A stretch of 64,000 bases of DNA from M30B80 sp965656935 (GTDB taxonomy: Bacteria; Pseudomonadota; Alphaproteobacteria; Rhodobacterales; Rhodobacteraceae). The position numbers were made by a program, and so were the translations under genes. This document shows positions 1 to 8,807 of the stretch, one piece after another; the first letter of the stretch is position 1; every line of letters begins with the position of its first letter. Below the pieces are notes generated by a model. That model had not been told where the DNA came from. It was given only the letters and a program-made list of their open reading frames with translations, and did no database searches. The DNA lies in NCBI GenBank assembly GCA_965656935.1, contig CBFHMG010000005.1, forward strand, positions 114,306 through 178,305, given 5' to 3'.

Positions 1-2026
1 TGTCGAGGACATAGCCACCTGTCGATGTCAGATAGGGCAGCAGGTCGACGACCAATTCGGTCTCCAACACGGCAGGTGTTTCACCAATGGCAACCATGCC
101 AGCCATCTGATCCATCGACACGCGAGTGATCTGCTTGGTGACCGCGGCTTCACCATGCTGGTTGTCGCGCTCGATGAAATACATGTAATCCCCATGGGCC
201 ACGATCTCAGACAGACCAACCCAGCCTGTCTCAGGCGCGGTCAGTGGGTAATGGGCAACGCTCCATTCCTCGGTCTCGAGGTTGTAGCCAAGAACCTTGG
301 CGTGGTTCTCGGGATCATCACGCCATTCACGCTGCACAGCGATATAGAGCATGTCGTCAACGCGGGTGATGCCTTCAAAGCCGAAGCGGCGCTCAACCGC
401 CAAAAGCTCCTCGGGAAGCGCGATGTAATCTTCAATCGCGCCATCCGCGCCCACATTGTAGATCGCATGTGGAACAAGACGGTCTGAGCGCCCTTCAGAG
501 GCGATCCAGAAACCACCCTCACCATCCAGAGCAATGCCTTCCATATCCATCAATTGCGCTGGCTGCCCTTCACGGGTCACGCGGATTGCATCGACTATTT
601 GCGCAGGTGTCTGGCTGATATCGATGTGGAAGATGGTGGGCTGCATGCCATAGAAGCTGTCGGACACGGCGTAGATCGTGCCATCCTCGGCCATGACCTG
701 ACCCGAGATCGCGCCCCAACCTGTCAGCTCGTCCATGCCGGCGCTGGTCAGATGTGGGTAGGTGGCAGGTGCGTTCTGATACTCAAATAGCATGACATGG
801 GCGCGCGGGCCTGCATCATCCACTTCATTGGCAGAGACCAGCAGGTTGCGCGATGGGATGGTGACATAGCCCTCAGGCCCGATACCCGATGGCAGAAGCT
901 GCTCGAGCACAGGGTTTGCAGGATCGGTCACATTATACACACCAACAACCGAGGAGCGTTCCGCACCGATAAAGACATAAGGCGTGTCTTCGTAAACGCC
1001 GAAGGTCGCGCTTTCAGGCTCAACACCTTTATTGCCCGAACGCTCTTCGGGGTAATGGCCGATTTCTACGATGGCGTATTCAAAGCTTGTTCCGCTTTCA
1101 TAGATTTCCACACCGTCTTGGCTGAAAATGGTCCAGCCACGGCTGCCGCCATCCATATCGCCTTCATTGGCCATGGCGACATGCGTGTTGTCGATCCAAG
1201 TGATCGCATCAGGCTCACGTGGGACAGTGATTGTGTCGCTGAAGATCAACGCGCCTTCTTCGTCTGTATCCACACCTTCCAAGGTGACTTCACCTGCGGA
1301 GAAATGGCTCAAGACCTCACCAGTCGAGGAGACAACAACGATGTGGTTGTTTTCCTGAAGGGTGACAACGATCTCGCCTTCTTCGTTGATTGCAACGAAT
1401 TCGGGCTCGGGATCTTCGGGGGCGACATCGGCCAAGCCTGTCAGGTCAACGCGGATTTGCGCGTCGCAATCCATGGAGCTGCCTTCAACGGGCTGGATCG
1501 CCAGATAGCCTGCAGGCATTTGGCCAACGCGGCCATCGCCCAAATCTTCGTCCCGCTCGTTCTCGATGGCGACCGCAACAAAGCTGCCATCGGTGGAGAC
1601 GGCGACACTGTCAGGCTGACCACCCAGATCACAATCCATGATGGCTTCACGGCTTGCTACATCAAAAACCTGCAGGTGGCCCGAAGGGTCGGTATAGCTC
1701 TCGGAGGTGTTGATCCCGACAAAGGCGGTTGTGCCATGGACGGCCACGGCGGTTGGCTCACCATCCAGTTCGATGGCACCGGCAGGCTGTGGGTTTGCTG
1801 CATCGCTGATATCGATGAAGCCCAAAGCGCCCGCAGGGCTGTCGGAATAGACCAGCGTCATACCATCGCCAGTTACAGAAATAATCTCGGCCGAGCTTTC
1901 TTCCGCCTCGGGCGTGTTCTGGTGCACGGGGAAAGACGCAATACGGTTGAAATTCATATCTTGGGCTAAAGCCGGCCCTGCGATCAGTGCGAGGCCAGTT
2001 GTGGCCAACAACACGCGCTTGTTCAT
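1..2026 (-). CDS. Secreted phytase-like/beta-propeller protein, C-terminus cut by window edge
   Basis: The frame is open from an ATG at 2026 to the left edge, about 675 codons with no stop, so the 3' end is missing. Residues 1-21 form a Sec signal peptide ending ALA-QD, and AGAGGA lies just upstream of the start. The mature part reads as repeated beta-propeller-like segments (for example GEPTAVAVHG, GQPDSVAVSTDG, REPDAITWIDNTH, GPEGYVTIPSRN). Near the left edge an esterase-like phytase-type region begins (MDMEGIALDGEGGFWIASEGR). This matches the choice-of-anchor I plus esterase-like-phytase architecture of secreted proteins in marine alphaproteobacteria. The likely location is periplasmic or extracellular. 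Substrate is unknown; a role in organic phosphate use is only an inference. Confidence 0.75.
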   Translation of the reverse strand, partial: MNKRVLLATTGLALIAGPALAQDMNFNRIASFPVHQNTPEAEESSAEIISVTGDGMTLVYSDSPAGALGFIDISDAANPQPAGAIELDGEPTAVAVHGTTAFVGINTSESYTDPSGHLQVFDVASREAIMDCDLGGQPDSVAVSTDGSFVAVAIENERDEDLGDGRVGQMPAGYLAIQPVEGSSMDCDAQIRVDLTGLADVAPEDPEPEFVAINEEGEIVVTLQENNHIVVVSSTGEVLSHFSAGEVTLEGVDTDEEGALIFSDTITVPREPDAITWIDNTHVAMANEGDMDGGSRGWTIFSQDGVEIYESGTSFEYAIVEIGHYPEERSGNKGVEPESATFGVYEDTPYVFIGAERSSVVGVYNVTDPANPVLEQLLPSGIGPEGYVTIPSRNLLVSANEVDDAGPRAHVMLFEYQNAPATYPHLTSAGMDELTGWGAISGQVMAEDGTIYAVSDSFYGMQPTIFHIDISQTPAQIVDAIRVTREGQPAQLMDMEGIALDGEGGFWIASEGRSDRLVPHAIYNVGADGAIEDYIALPEELLAVERRFGFEGITRVDDMLYIAVQREWRDDPENHAKVLGYNLETEEWSVAHYPLTAPETGWVGLSEIVAHGDYMYFIERDNQHGEAAVTKQITRVSMDQMAGMVAIGETPAVLETELVVDLLPYLTSTGGYVLD

Positions 2027-2166
2027 CGGAATATCCTCTCAATTGAACAGAAGAGGGTTTCCGACTGCCCGATCAAGGTGACAGGCACGCAACACAATGA
2101 TGACACTCAGATGAAGCATGCGGTCATCACCGCATAGAGATTGGCCAGTCGCGCGCGCCGTGGCCC

Positions 2167-2214
2167 CCATGCCAAGCCCCATACCAAGCCCCTTGCCTAT
2201 CCCCACGCCAAGGC
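2167..2214. repeat. Four imperfect 12-bp tandem repeats
   Basis: Four head-to-tail 12-mers: CCATGCCAAGCC, CCATACCAAGCC, CCTTGCCTATCC and CCACGCCAAGGC. They lie in the divergent gap between the phytase-like gene (minus) and the DMT exporter (plus). No function can be assigned; slippage-generated sequence or a repeated protein-binding site are both possible. Confidence 0.6.
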
Positions 2215-2252
2215 GCATCCTGAGGTCCATACGGCAACAATCCGAGCACATC

Positions 2253-3173
2253 ATGAACCCTCTGCGTGGCATTGCCTTCAAGATCGGCTCGGTCTGCGTT
2301 TTCGTTGCTATGGCGGCGCTGATCAAAGCCTCATCAGGCACCATCCCTCCTGGCCAAGCGGTGTTCTTTCGCTCGGCCTTTGCGATACCAGTGATTGTGG
2401 CATGGCTGGTCTGGCGACATGAATTGGCCATCGGGTTGAAAACCGTAAACCCCATGGGACATTTCTGGCGCGGCTTGGTGGGCACCTCGGCCATGGGTCT
2501 TGGCTTTGCGGGGCTGGGGCTACTGCCGCTGCCCGAGGTCACGGCCATCGGCTATGCGGCACCCTTGTTGGTGGTGGTATTCGCCGCAATGTTCTTGGGC
2601 GAAGAGGTGCGTCTGTTCCGCTTGTCCATGGTGGCGTTGGGGATGGTGGGCGTCTTGATCGTGCTATCCCCGAGGTTGCAAATCAACGCCAGTGCAGTCA
2701 GCCATGCGGAAACCCTTGGGGCGATCATCGTGCTGATGGGGGCCACTTGCGCAGCGCTCGCTCAGGTTTTCGTGCGCAAACTGGTCCAGACCGAGCGGAC
2801 CTCGGCCATCGTCTTCTGGTTCTCGATCACCGCATCCTGTCTGGCGCTCTTTACCTTGCCATGGGGTTGGGTCTGGCCTTCAACTACTGAGGCCGTTCTG
2901 CTGGTCAGCGCGGGCTTGTTCGGTGGTTTGGGGCAAATCCTGCTGACATCGAGCTACCGCGAGGCAGATGCCTCGCTGATTGCTCCCTTTGAATACACAT
3001 CCATGTTGCTCGCCCTGATCGTGGGCTATGCCATATTTGATGAAGTGCCGTCCCTGACGATGATGGCAGGCGCGGCCATCGTCATTCTAGCAGGCGTCCT
3101 GATCATTCTGCGCGAACGCCATCTTGGCCTTGAACGCGCACGCCAGAGAAAGGCGATGACCCCGCAGGGGTGA
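2253..3173 (+). CDS. DMT superfamily (EamA) transporter
   Basis: A 306-residue inner-membrane protein with about ten hydrophobic helices arranged as two EamA halves, typical of drug/metabolite exporters (RhaT/EamA family). The first half starts NPLRGIAFKIGSVCVFVAMAALIKAS, a form common in alphaproteobacterial DMT proteins. The second half holds the ALAQVFVRKL and EYTSMLLALIVGYAIFDE segments. I chose the ATG at 2253, where family similarity begins. The frame stays open upstream to 2118, but that stretch encodes a Pro-rich run from the 12-bp repeats and is probably not translated. Substrate cannot be told from sequence. The gene ends 13 bases from the convergent SRPBCC gene. Confidence 0.85.
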   Translation: MNPLRGIAFKIGSVCVFVAMAALIKASSGTIPPGQAVFFRSAFAIPVIVAWLVWRHELAIGLKTVNPMGHFWRGLVGTSAMGLGFAGLGLLPLPEVTAIGYAAPLLVVVFAAMFLGEEVRLFRLSMVALGMVGVLIVLSPRLQINASAVSHAETLGAIIVLMGATCAALAQVFVRKLVQTERTSAIVFWFSITASCLALFTLPWGWVWPSTTEAVLLVSAGLFGGLGQILLTSSYREADASLIAPFEYTSMLLALIVGYAIFDEVPSLTMMAGAAIVILAGVLIILRERHLGLERARQRKAMTPQG

Positions 3174-3186
3174 TACATCACTCGCC

Positions 3187-3651
3187 TTATTGGTTGCGGT
3201 AATCGGCCTCGATCTCATTGCCGCGCCGCACCAAGCTGCCTGTCATTTTCTGCAACACCCGACCGCGGGCCAGTTTCAGGGTCTGGATGATCAGTCGTGC
3301 ACTCAATGTATTGGGCTTAAGCTCAAGCACTGTGGCAATGCGGGTGATTGTCGGAGACATCTCATAAAAGGTCATCTCGTACGAGCAATCCATGCCGCCC
3401 ACCTTGCTCTCGACCAAGATGGTGTCGTTCTCGGCCATATGGCCAATCACGGCATCAATCCTGCGTGGTTTGCCGCGTACTGTGACACTGCCTTTCCACG
3501 CGCGCTCCTCAGCGGCTTGCGTCCAGTTGCCTTCACGCCTCAGCTCGGCACCGCGCCCTCGGATTTCATCTTCGAGGCGGGAAAAATCTGCCATCCGAGA
3601 ATAGACAAAATCCAGCGGCGCATCGACATCTTCGGCCACTTTGAATTTCAT
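3187..3651 (-). CDS. SRPBCC (START-like) family protein
   Basis: 154 residues beginning MKFKVAEDVDAPLDFVYSRM, the usual start of SRPBCC/polyketide-cyclase-like proteins, which form a helix-grip hydrophobic pocket. No signal peptide or membrane segment, so probably cytoplasmic. The alternating hydrophobic strands in the middle and the long C-terminal helix (SARLIIQTLKLARGRVLQKM) fit the fold. GGAAGA lies upstream of the ATG. It is downstream of nudC on the same strand with a 62-base gap, so cotranscription is possible. Ligand and role unknown. Confidence 0.75.
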   Translation of the reverse strand: MKFKVAEDVDAPLDFVYSRMADFSRLEDEIRGRGAELRREGNWTQAAEERAWKGSVTVRGKPRRIDAVIGHMAENDTILVESKVGGMDCSYEMTFYEMSPTITRIATVLELKPNTLSARLIIQTLKLARGRVLQKMTGSLVRRGNEIEADYRNQ

Positions 3652-3713
3652 AATCGGTCTTCCTTCTTATTCATCAGTTCAAATGCGGCTGGCCCCAGCG
3701 CGAATGCTTTGGA

Positions 3714-4688
3714 TTAATCCAATCGGTCCGCAAGCCAGTTTTCCAGCAAAAACCCTGCAATTGCGCCATTTCTAGGGCGAGAAATTGAGGAATGTCGCCC
3801 AGCGAACACATCAAGCATATCTTCACGGCTGATCCAGATCGCATCTTCCAACTCTTCTGGGTCCACCGTGATCTCGCGGCTGGTTGCATCGCCTTTGCAC
3901 CCAAACATCAGCGAGGCGGGATAGGGCCAAGGCTGGCTTGCGAGGTAATCCACCTGCCCCACACGAATACCCGATTCTTCAAATACCTCTCGGCGCACAG
4001 CCGCCTCGATGGTTTCACCGGGTTCAATGAAACCCGCCAAAAGCGAATACATTCCCTCGGGCCAATGCGGAGAGCGGCCAAGCAAGACATCATTGCCATG
4101 GGTGATCAGCATGATCACAACCGGATCGGTGCGCGGAAAATGATGCCCGCCACAAGAGGCACATTTGCGCACCCAACCACCATCGGCCATATCGCTTTGT
4201 TTGCCACAGCGCGAACAAAACAGATGCGTCTTGTGCCAGTTCCAGACCGCCCGCGCAGTGGCCGCCAATTCCGCGTCGCGCGCTGTCAGCAGGGTCATCA
4301 CATTGCGCAATTCCAGAAACCTTGCGCCATCAGGCGCGGATGGATGAACCTGCTCGGAGCGGTCGAGGAAGGAGTCGATCTGCATCTCGTCCACTTCAAG
4401 CGGTTCCCAATCGGAAATATCGACTGCGAAACGCGGGGTTCCCTCGTCGAGACCCAAAAATATTCTCTCAGAGTTCGCTTTCGCCAAAACGGGGCTGTCA
4501 TTACCCAGAAAGACCAAACTTTCCGCCCCATCCGCATCGTTTCTGCATAACAACTTGCCCCGCCACAGCGGAACCACGCAATCTGTCCCGTCAACGAGCA
4601 TCTTGTCTAAAGCATTGGTATCTTTACGGATATGGGCCGCTCGATCCAAACCTGACCCTCCGAAGGTCACCTCTTCGGCTCGTTTCAT
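3714..4688 (-). CDS. nudC: NAD(+) diphosphatase NudC
   Basis: 324 residues. NudC hydrolyses NADH/NAD to NMN(H) and AMP and removes NAD caps from RNA. The zinc-ribbon cysteines are visible at C158, C161, C176 and C179. The Nudix box GX5EX7REUXEEXGU starts at G219 (GFIEPGETIEAAVRREVFEE), and the NudC-specific SQPWPYPASL motif is at 251-260. These three together separate NudC from generic Nudix hydrolases. AGGAG precedes the ATG. The N-terminal about 110 residues form the usual variable NudC domain. PncA and PncB, also pyridine nucleotide enzymes, lie far away in the same window. Confidence 0.95.
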   Translation of the reverse strand: MKRAEEVTFGGSGLDRAAHIRKDTNALDKMLVDGTDCVVPLWRGKLLCRNDADGAESLVFLGNDSPVLAKANSERIFLGLDEGTPRFAVDISDWEPLEVDEMQIDSFLDRSEQVHPSAPDGARFLELRNVMTLLTARDAELAATARAVWNWHKTHLFCSRCGKQSDMADGGWVRKCASCGGHHFPRTDPVVIMLITHGNDVLLGRSPHWPEGMYSLLAGFIEPGETIEAAVRREVFEESGIRVGQVDYLASQPWPYPASLMFGCKGDATSREITVDPEELEDAIWISREDMLDVFAGRHSSISRPRNGAIAGFLLENWLADRLD

Positions 4689-4829
4689 ACCTGCTCCTGC
4701 ATGCGCGTCTCGATTTATGCGGTTCTTTGATAAGGAGTTTGGCAGATTGCCCCAAGCGGCGCAATCAACTGGGCGGCGTTAACCATTGCAGACTGGAAAT
4801 TTTTCAAAGCCGCTGATCTAGTGTAAGAA

Positions 4830-6770
4830 ATGGAGACCATACTGGCTCAAGACAGGGGTGAGAGCATAGCTCTCGAAGGGCTTTCACAGGCAAACCCAAA
4901 GGCGCGACTGCGCCTTTGCATCATGGCCACGACCGATCTGCATGCCCATCTTCATCCCTATGATTATTACACCGACCAGCCGCAAAATGATGTCGGGCTT
5001 GCCCGCGTTGCATCCATGATCACTGCGCTGCGAAATCAGGAAAGCAACACCTTGCTGCTGGATAATGGCGACACGTTCCAAGGCACACCGCTTGGGGATT
5101 TCGGGGTCGCGGAGCGGGTCGAAAAAGGCCAAGCCCATCCTATGATGACCGCGATGAACAGCCTCGGTTATGACGCGATGACCTTGGGCAATCATGATTT
5201 CAATTTCGGCCTGCCCAATCTGGAGCGCATTCTGGAGGACGCCGAATTCCCCGTCATTCTTGGCAATGTCTCGCGGGCGGATGGAGCACCGCTGCTGCCC
5301 GCCCATGTGCTGCTGCACAAAGAGGTCATGGATGGGGCGGGGCATACCCACATCCTCAAGATCGGGATTCTGGGCGCCACCCCGCCCCAGATCATGAAAT
5401 GGGATAGAACCTTGCTTGAAGGGCAGCTTCAAACCACCGAGATCGTGCCAAGCGTCAAACGCAGCGTGGCTGCCCTGAAGGATGAAGGCGCCGATCTGAT
5501 CATCGCGCTTTGCCATAGCGGGATGGGAAGCCCCGAGGCCCTTCCCGATCAGGAAAATGCCGCCAGCGCGGTTGCGCGGATTGAGGGGGTTGATGCGCTT
5601 GTTGCGGGCCATACGCATGAGGTTTTCCCCAATCCCTTGCGGCCAAATCCGACCTGCCCCGACCCCGAAGCAGACCACTCAGCAGGCACCCTATCGGGCA
5701 AGCCCATGGTTCAGCCCGGATATTGGGGTGGCCATCTTGGGCGGATAAGCCTGCATCTTGAGGCAGATGATCAAGGCAAATGGGTTGTGGTCAGCGGTCG
5801 GGGGGAGGTCTTGCCGATTTCTGCTAATGATACACAGGCCGCGCCCATTGAGGCGCTTGTGCCAAGCGACCCGCATATCATTGCAAACTCGACCGAGGAT
5901 CATCTCGCGACATTGGAATTCATGCGCCGCAAAATCGGTGCATCCACTGATCCTTTGGAAAGCTATTTTTCCCTCATCTCCAATTCCAGCATTGTGAAGC
6001 TGGTGGCAGATGTGCAGCGCGAAACCGCATTTACGCTTCTGCAAGGCCACCCGCTGTCGCATCTGCCGCTCTTGTCAGCGGCGGCACCGTTCAAGGTCGG
6101 CGGGCGCGGTGGCCCGAGGTTTTTCACCGATATCCCGCGCGGCCCTTTGGCAATCAAGAATGCCGCTGATCTCTATGTTTTTCCCAATATGCTTCAAATC
6201 CTCAAAGTCACGGGTGAGGGGGTGAAAGATTGGCTCGAACGCGCGGCGAGCGTCTTTTTCCAGATCGATCAAAACGGCGGTGGACAGAGGCTGATTGATC
6301 CCGTTTTTGCGGGATATAATTTCGATGTGATCGATGGTTTGACCTATGAAATCGACGTCACGCAACCAAGGCTCTATTCCGCAAATGGAGAAACCCGTTT
6401 CGATGGGGAAGGCCGCGTTTTCAATATATGTTATCAAGGCCAACCTATTCGCGCTGATCAGGAATTTCTGGTCGTGACCAACACCTATCGCGGCTCTGGT
6501 GGCGGCCATTTTGCAGCTGCGGCCCAAGCCGACCCTGTGCTGACCGACCCGCGATATCTGCGCGACATCCTGATCGCCCATATCGCCAAGGAGGGCGTGA
6601 TTGCGCCTCAACCAACAACGGCTTGGCATTTCACCCCATTGGGCGGGTTTTCCGTCATTTTCGAAACGGGCCCTGCAGCCCTGAACCACCCCGAACGCAT
6701 CGAGGCACTTGGCCTTGAACATCTGGGGCAATCCCCCTCGGGATTTGCCCAATTTCGCCTGACCCTCTAA
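4830..6770 (+). CDS. cpdB: CpdB-type 2',3'-cyclic-nucleotide phosphodiesterase/3'-nucleotidase, no signal peptide
   Basis: 646 residues with the two-domain 5'-nucleotidase architecture. The N-terminal metallophosphoesterase domain shows D36-x-H38 (TTDLHAHLHP), LLDNGDTFQG, LGNHDFNFG, ALCHSG and the GHTHEVFP metal motif. The C-terminal substrate domain ends with the NTYRGSGGGHF nucleotide-base-binding signature. The family converts 2',3'-cyclic nucleotides to 3'-nucleotides and then nucleosides, normally in the periplasm. Here there is no hydrophobic leader, and an in-frame TAA sits two codons before the ATG, so no N-terminal extension is possible from this start. Either it acts in the cytoplasm or leaves by another route. 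The RBS is weak. Confidence 0.88.
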   Translation: METILAQDRGESIALEGLSQANPKARLRLCIMATTDLHAHLHPYDYYTDQPQNDVGLARVASMITALRNQESNTLLLDNGDTFQGTPLGDFGVAERVEKGQAHPMMTAMNSLGYDAMTLGNHDFNFGLPNLERILEDAEFPVILGNVSRADGAPLLPAHVLLHKEVMDGAGHTHILKIGILGATPPQIMKWDRTLLEGQLQTTEIVPSVKRSVAALKDEGADLIIALCHSGMGSPEALPDQENAASAVARIEGVDALVAGHTHEVFPNPLRPNPTCPDPEADHSAGTLSGKPMVQPGYWGGHLGRISLHLEADDQGKWVVVSGRGEVLPISANDTQAAPIEALVPSDPHIIANSTEDHLATLEFMRRKIGASTDPLESYFSLISNSSIVKLVADVQRETAFTLLQGHPLSHLPLLSAAAPFKVGGRGGPRFFTDIPRGPLAIKNAADLYVFPNMLQILKVTGEGVKDWLERAASVFFQIDQNGGGQRLIDPVFAGYNFDVIDGLTYEIDVTQPRLYSANGETRFDGEGRVFNICYQGQPIRADQEFLVVTNTYRGSGGGHFAAAAQADPVLTDPRYLRDILIAHIAKEGVIAPQPTTAWHFTPLGGFSVIFETGPAALNHPERIEALGLEHLGQSPSGFAQFRLTL

Positions 6771-6933
6771 CGATAGCAACGCATCTGCACATTTTGCTAT
6801 CATAGTGATTAATTTTTGTGCATGCTCCCCGATACAAACACGATCAAGGCAGCCGCGAATTGACGGTGGAGCGCGCAGCAAATCACGGTAACTGGCCGAT
6901 ATAGATCAACCTTCAACAGTTGGAGTTTACACC

Positions 6934-7947
6934 TTGTTCAACAAAGCCATCCCGACCCTTGCAGCAACGCTGCTTTTGGCCAGCCCGCTCGCGGCCCAAG
7001 ACACGGAAATTGCCTTCGCGCTTGATTGGCGTTTCGAAGGCCCCTCCGCCCCCTATTTCCTTGCACTCGATAACGGCCATTTCGCGGCCGCTGGTCTGGA
7101 TGTGGAAATCACTGCAGGCGAAGGCTCACTGGATGCGATCCCGAAAGTGGCCTCTGGCTCTTTCCCGATCGGGTTTGCCGATATCAATTCGCTCGTGCGC
7201 TTCCTTGACCAAAACCCTGGCGCGCCCGTCATCGGCGCTATGATGGTCTATGACAGCCCCCCCTTCTCGATCGTGGGCCGCGTAAGCCAAGGCATTTCGG
7301 GGATTGAAGACCTTGAAGGCTCGGTGCTTGGTGCGCCTCCACCCGATGGTGCATGGGCGCAATTCCCAATTCTGGCTGCGGTCAATGATATCGATGTCAG
7401 CACCATCACCGTGGAGCCCGTTGGCTTCCCCACCCGTGAGCCGATGCTGGCCGAGGGCAATGTGGATTCCGTGACAGGTTTCAACTTCTCCTCCTATCTC
7501 AGCCTCGCGCGTCTCGGCATCCCTGAGGATGACATCACCACGATCCTTTTCGCCGATTACGGTGTTGAGCTTTATGGCAACGCGATCATCGTCAACACCG
7601 ATTTCGCAGCCGCAAACCCAGAAGTTGTAACGGGTTTCCTCGCGGCTGTTGCGGCTGGTGTGAATGATGCGATTGCCGATCCTGCCGCAGGTGCCGCAGC
7701 GGTCATCGAGCGCAACCCCGCAGGCGATGCAGCACTGGAGCAGCGCCGTCTGGAGCTGGCACTCGAAGCCAATATCGTCACTGATTATGTGCTGGAAAAT
7801 GGCATGGGCGGTGTCGATGCCGACCGTATGGATCGCGCCATTGAACAGATGCGCATCACCTATGAGTTCCAGAACGAACCCGATGCAGCGCTCTATTTCA
7901 CCGATGCCTATCTGCCCCCCGCAGAGGCACGGATGCTGAGCGAGTAA
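6934..7947 (+). CDS. ABC transporter substrate-binding protein (NMT1/SsuA-type)
   Basis: 337 residues with a Sec signal peptide ending about residue 21 (ASPLAA-QD). The mature start reads EIAFALDWRFEGPSAPYFLALDNGHF, typical of NMT1/THI5-like periplasmic binding proteins for sulfonates, taurine, pyrimidines or thiamine precursors. The start codon is TTG at 6934, supported by GGAG at 6922-6925 and by the signal peptide beginning there. It is followed by a strong hairpin (7956-7989) and then the ATPase and permease of the same importer. The substrate is not evident: no TPP riboswitch or sulfur gene adjoins. Its neighbour cpdB makes a nucleobase-related substrate conceivable but unproven. Confidence 0.85.
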   Translation: MFNKAIPTLAATLLLASPLAAQDTEIAFALDWRFEGPSAPYFLALDNGHFAAAGLDVEITAGEGSLDAIPKVASGSFPIGFADINSLVRFLDQNPGAPVIGAMMVYDSPPFSIVGRVSQGISGIEDLEGSVLGAPPPDGAWAQFPILAAVNDIDVSTITVEPVGFPTREPMLAEGNVDSVTGFNFSSYLSLARLGIPEDDITTILFADYGVELYGNAIIVNTDFAAANPEVVTGFLAAVAAGVNDAIADPAAGAAAVIERNPAGDAALEQRRLELALEANIVTDYVLENGMGGVDADRMDRAIEQMRITYEFQNEPDAALYFTDAYLPPAEARMLSE

Positions 7948-7955
7948 ACACCTCC

Positions 7956-7989
7956 ATCGGGCCGGCTGAAACAGCGCCGGCCCGATTTT
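7956..7989 (+). terminator. Hairpin between binding-protein and ATPase genes
   Basis: An 11-bp perfect stem (ATCGGGCCGGC, 7956-7966, with GCCGGCCCGAT, 7976-7986) with a 9-nt loop, followed by a short T run. It probably acts as a partial terminator or 3' mRNA stabiliser, letting the binding protein be made in excess over the ATPase and permease. Confidence 0.7.
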
Positions 7990-8009
7990 CCCAAGAAAAG
8001 TAAAACCTC

Positions 8010-8807
8010 ATGACAACTCAGATCGAACTGAAGGATGTGACCCATGCCTATTCAACGGCATCTGGTCCTCTTCCCGTTCTCGACCATCTTTCTCTGTCCA
8101 TCCCCAAAGACAATTTCTGCGCTGTGGTCGGCCCATCGGGCTGTGGCAAATCCACATTGACGCGATTGGTCTCAGGGTTGATGCGCCCCGATCAAGGCGA
8201 GGTTTGGTTGGCTGGCCAAAAAGTCACCAGCCCGCGCCCCACTGTCGGCATGGCCTTCCAGAATCCTGTTCTGCTGGAATGGCGCAGCATTTTGCAAAAC
8301 GTGCTGCTGCCCCTCGAGATTGTGAAGTCTGGCATGAGCAAGGCCCAAGGGCTAGAACGCGCGCATTACCTGCTGGAACTGGTCGGCCTGAAAGGCTTTG
8401 AGGATAAGCGCCCATCCGAGTTGTCAGGCGGCATGCGCCAGCGCGCCTCGCTTTGCCGCTCGATCATTCATAAGCCTGATGTGCTGATCCTTGATGAACC
8501 CTTTGGCGCGCTTGATGCCTTCACCCGCGAAGACCTGTGGTGCACCATGCATGATCTGCGGGCGCAAGAACCCTTTACCTGCCTTTTGATCACCCATGAT
8601 CTGCGCGAAAGCGTCTTTCTGGCCGATCAGGTGATCGTGCTCTCGGGCCGCCCTGCCAGCGCGCAATTCGTGCTGGAGGTCGATATTGAAGGCAAGCGCA
8701 CCCTTGATGATCTTTATACGCCCAAAGCCGTGGAAATGCTGGCCACGCTGCGTCACCAAATTCAGGTTGCCCAAGGCCGCGCCTCGGATGAGGAGGTAAG
8801 CGCATGA
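8010..8807 (+). CDS. ABC transporter ATP-binding protein (SsuB/TauB-type)
   Basis: 265-residue cytoplasmic ATPase of the importer. Visible motifs: Walker A GPSGCGKST (about residues 48-56), Q-loop FQNPVLLEW, signature LSGGMRQR, Walker B VLILDEPFGALD and the switch His in LLITHDLRE. The LEWRSILQNVLLP and REDLW segments are typical of the nitrate/sulfonate/taurine subfamily. The stop overlaps the ATG of the permease gene by four bases (ATGA), implying coupled translation. Confidence 0.93.
   Translation: MTTQIELKDVTHAYSTASGPLPVLDHLSLSIPKDNFCAVVGPSGCGKSTLTRLVSGLMRPDQGEVWLAGQKVTSPRPTVGMAFQNPVLLEWRSILQNVLLPLEIVKSGMSKAQGLERAHYLLELVGLKGFEDKRPSELSGGMRQRASLCRSIIHKPDVLILDEPFGALDAFTREDLWCTMHDLRAQEPFTCLLITHDLRESVFLADQVIVLSGRPASAQFVLEVDIEGKRTLDDLYTPKAVEMLATLRHQIQVAQGRASDEEVSA

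Noticed and set aside
797..1969. Long plus-strand open frame opposite the phytase-like gene
   Set aside because: It is the antisense reading of a well-supported secreted protein with signal peptide and RBS; the frame has no family similarity.
6772..6801. GATAGCAA/TTGCTATC inverted repeat after cpdB as a terminator
   Set aside because: Eight A+T-rich pairs with a 14-nt loop and no adjacent T run; too weak to call.
6771..6933. TPP riboswitch or sigma-70 promoter upstream of the NMT1-type binding protein
   Set aside because: No THI-box sequence is present; a TTGACG at 6860-6865 has no acceptable -10 at normal spacing.
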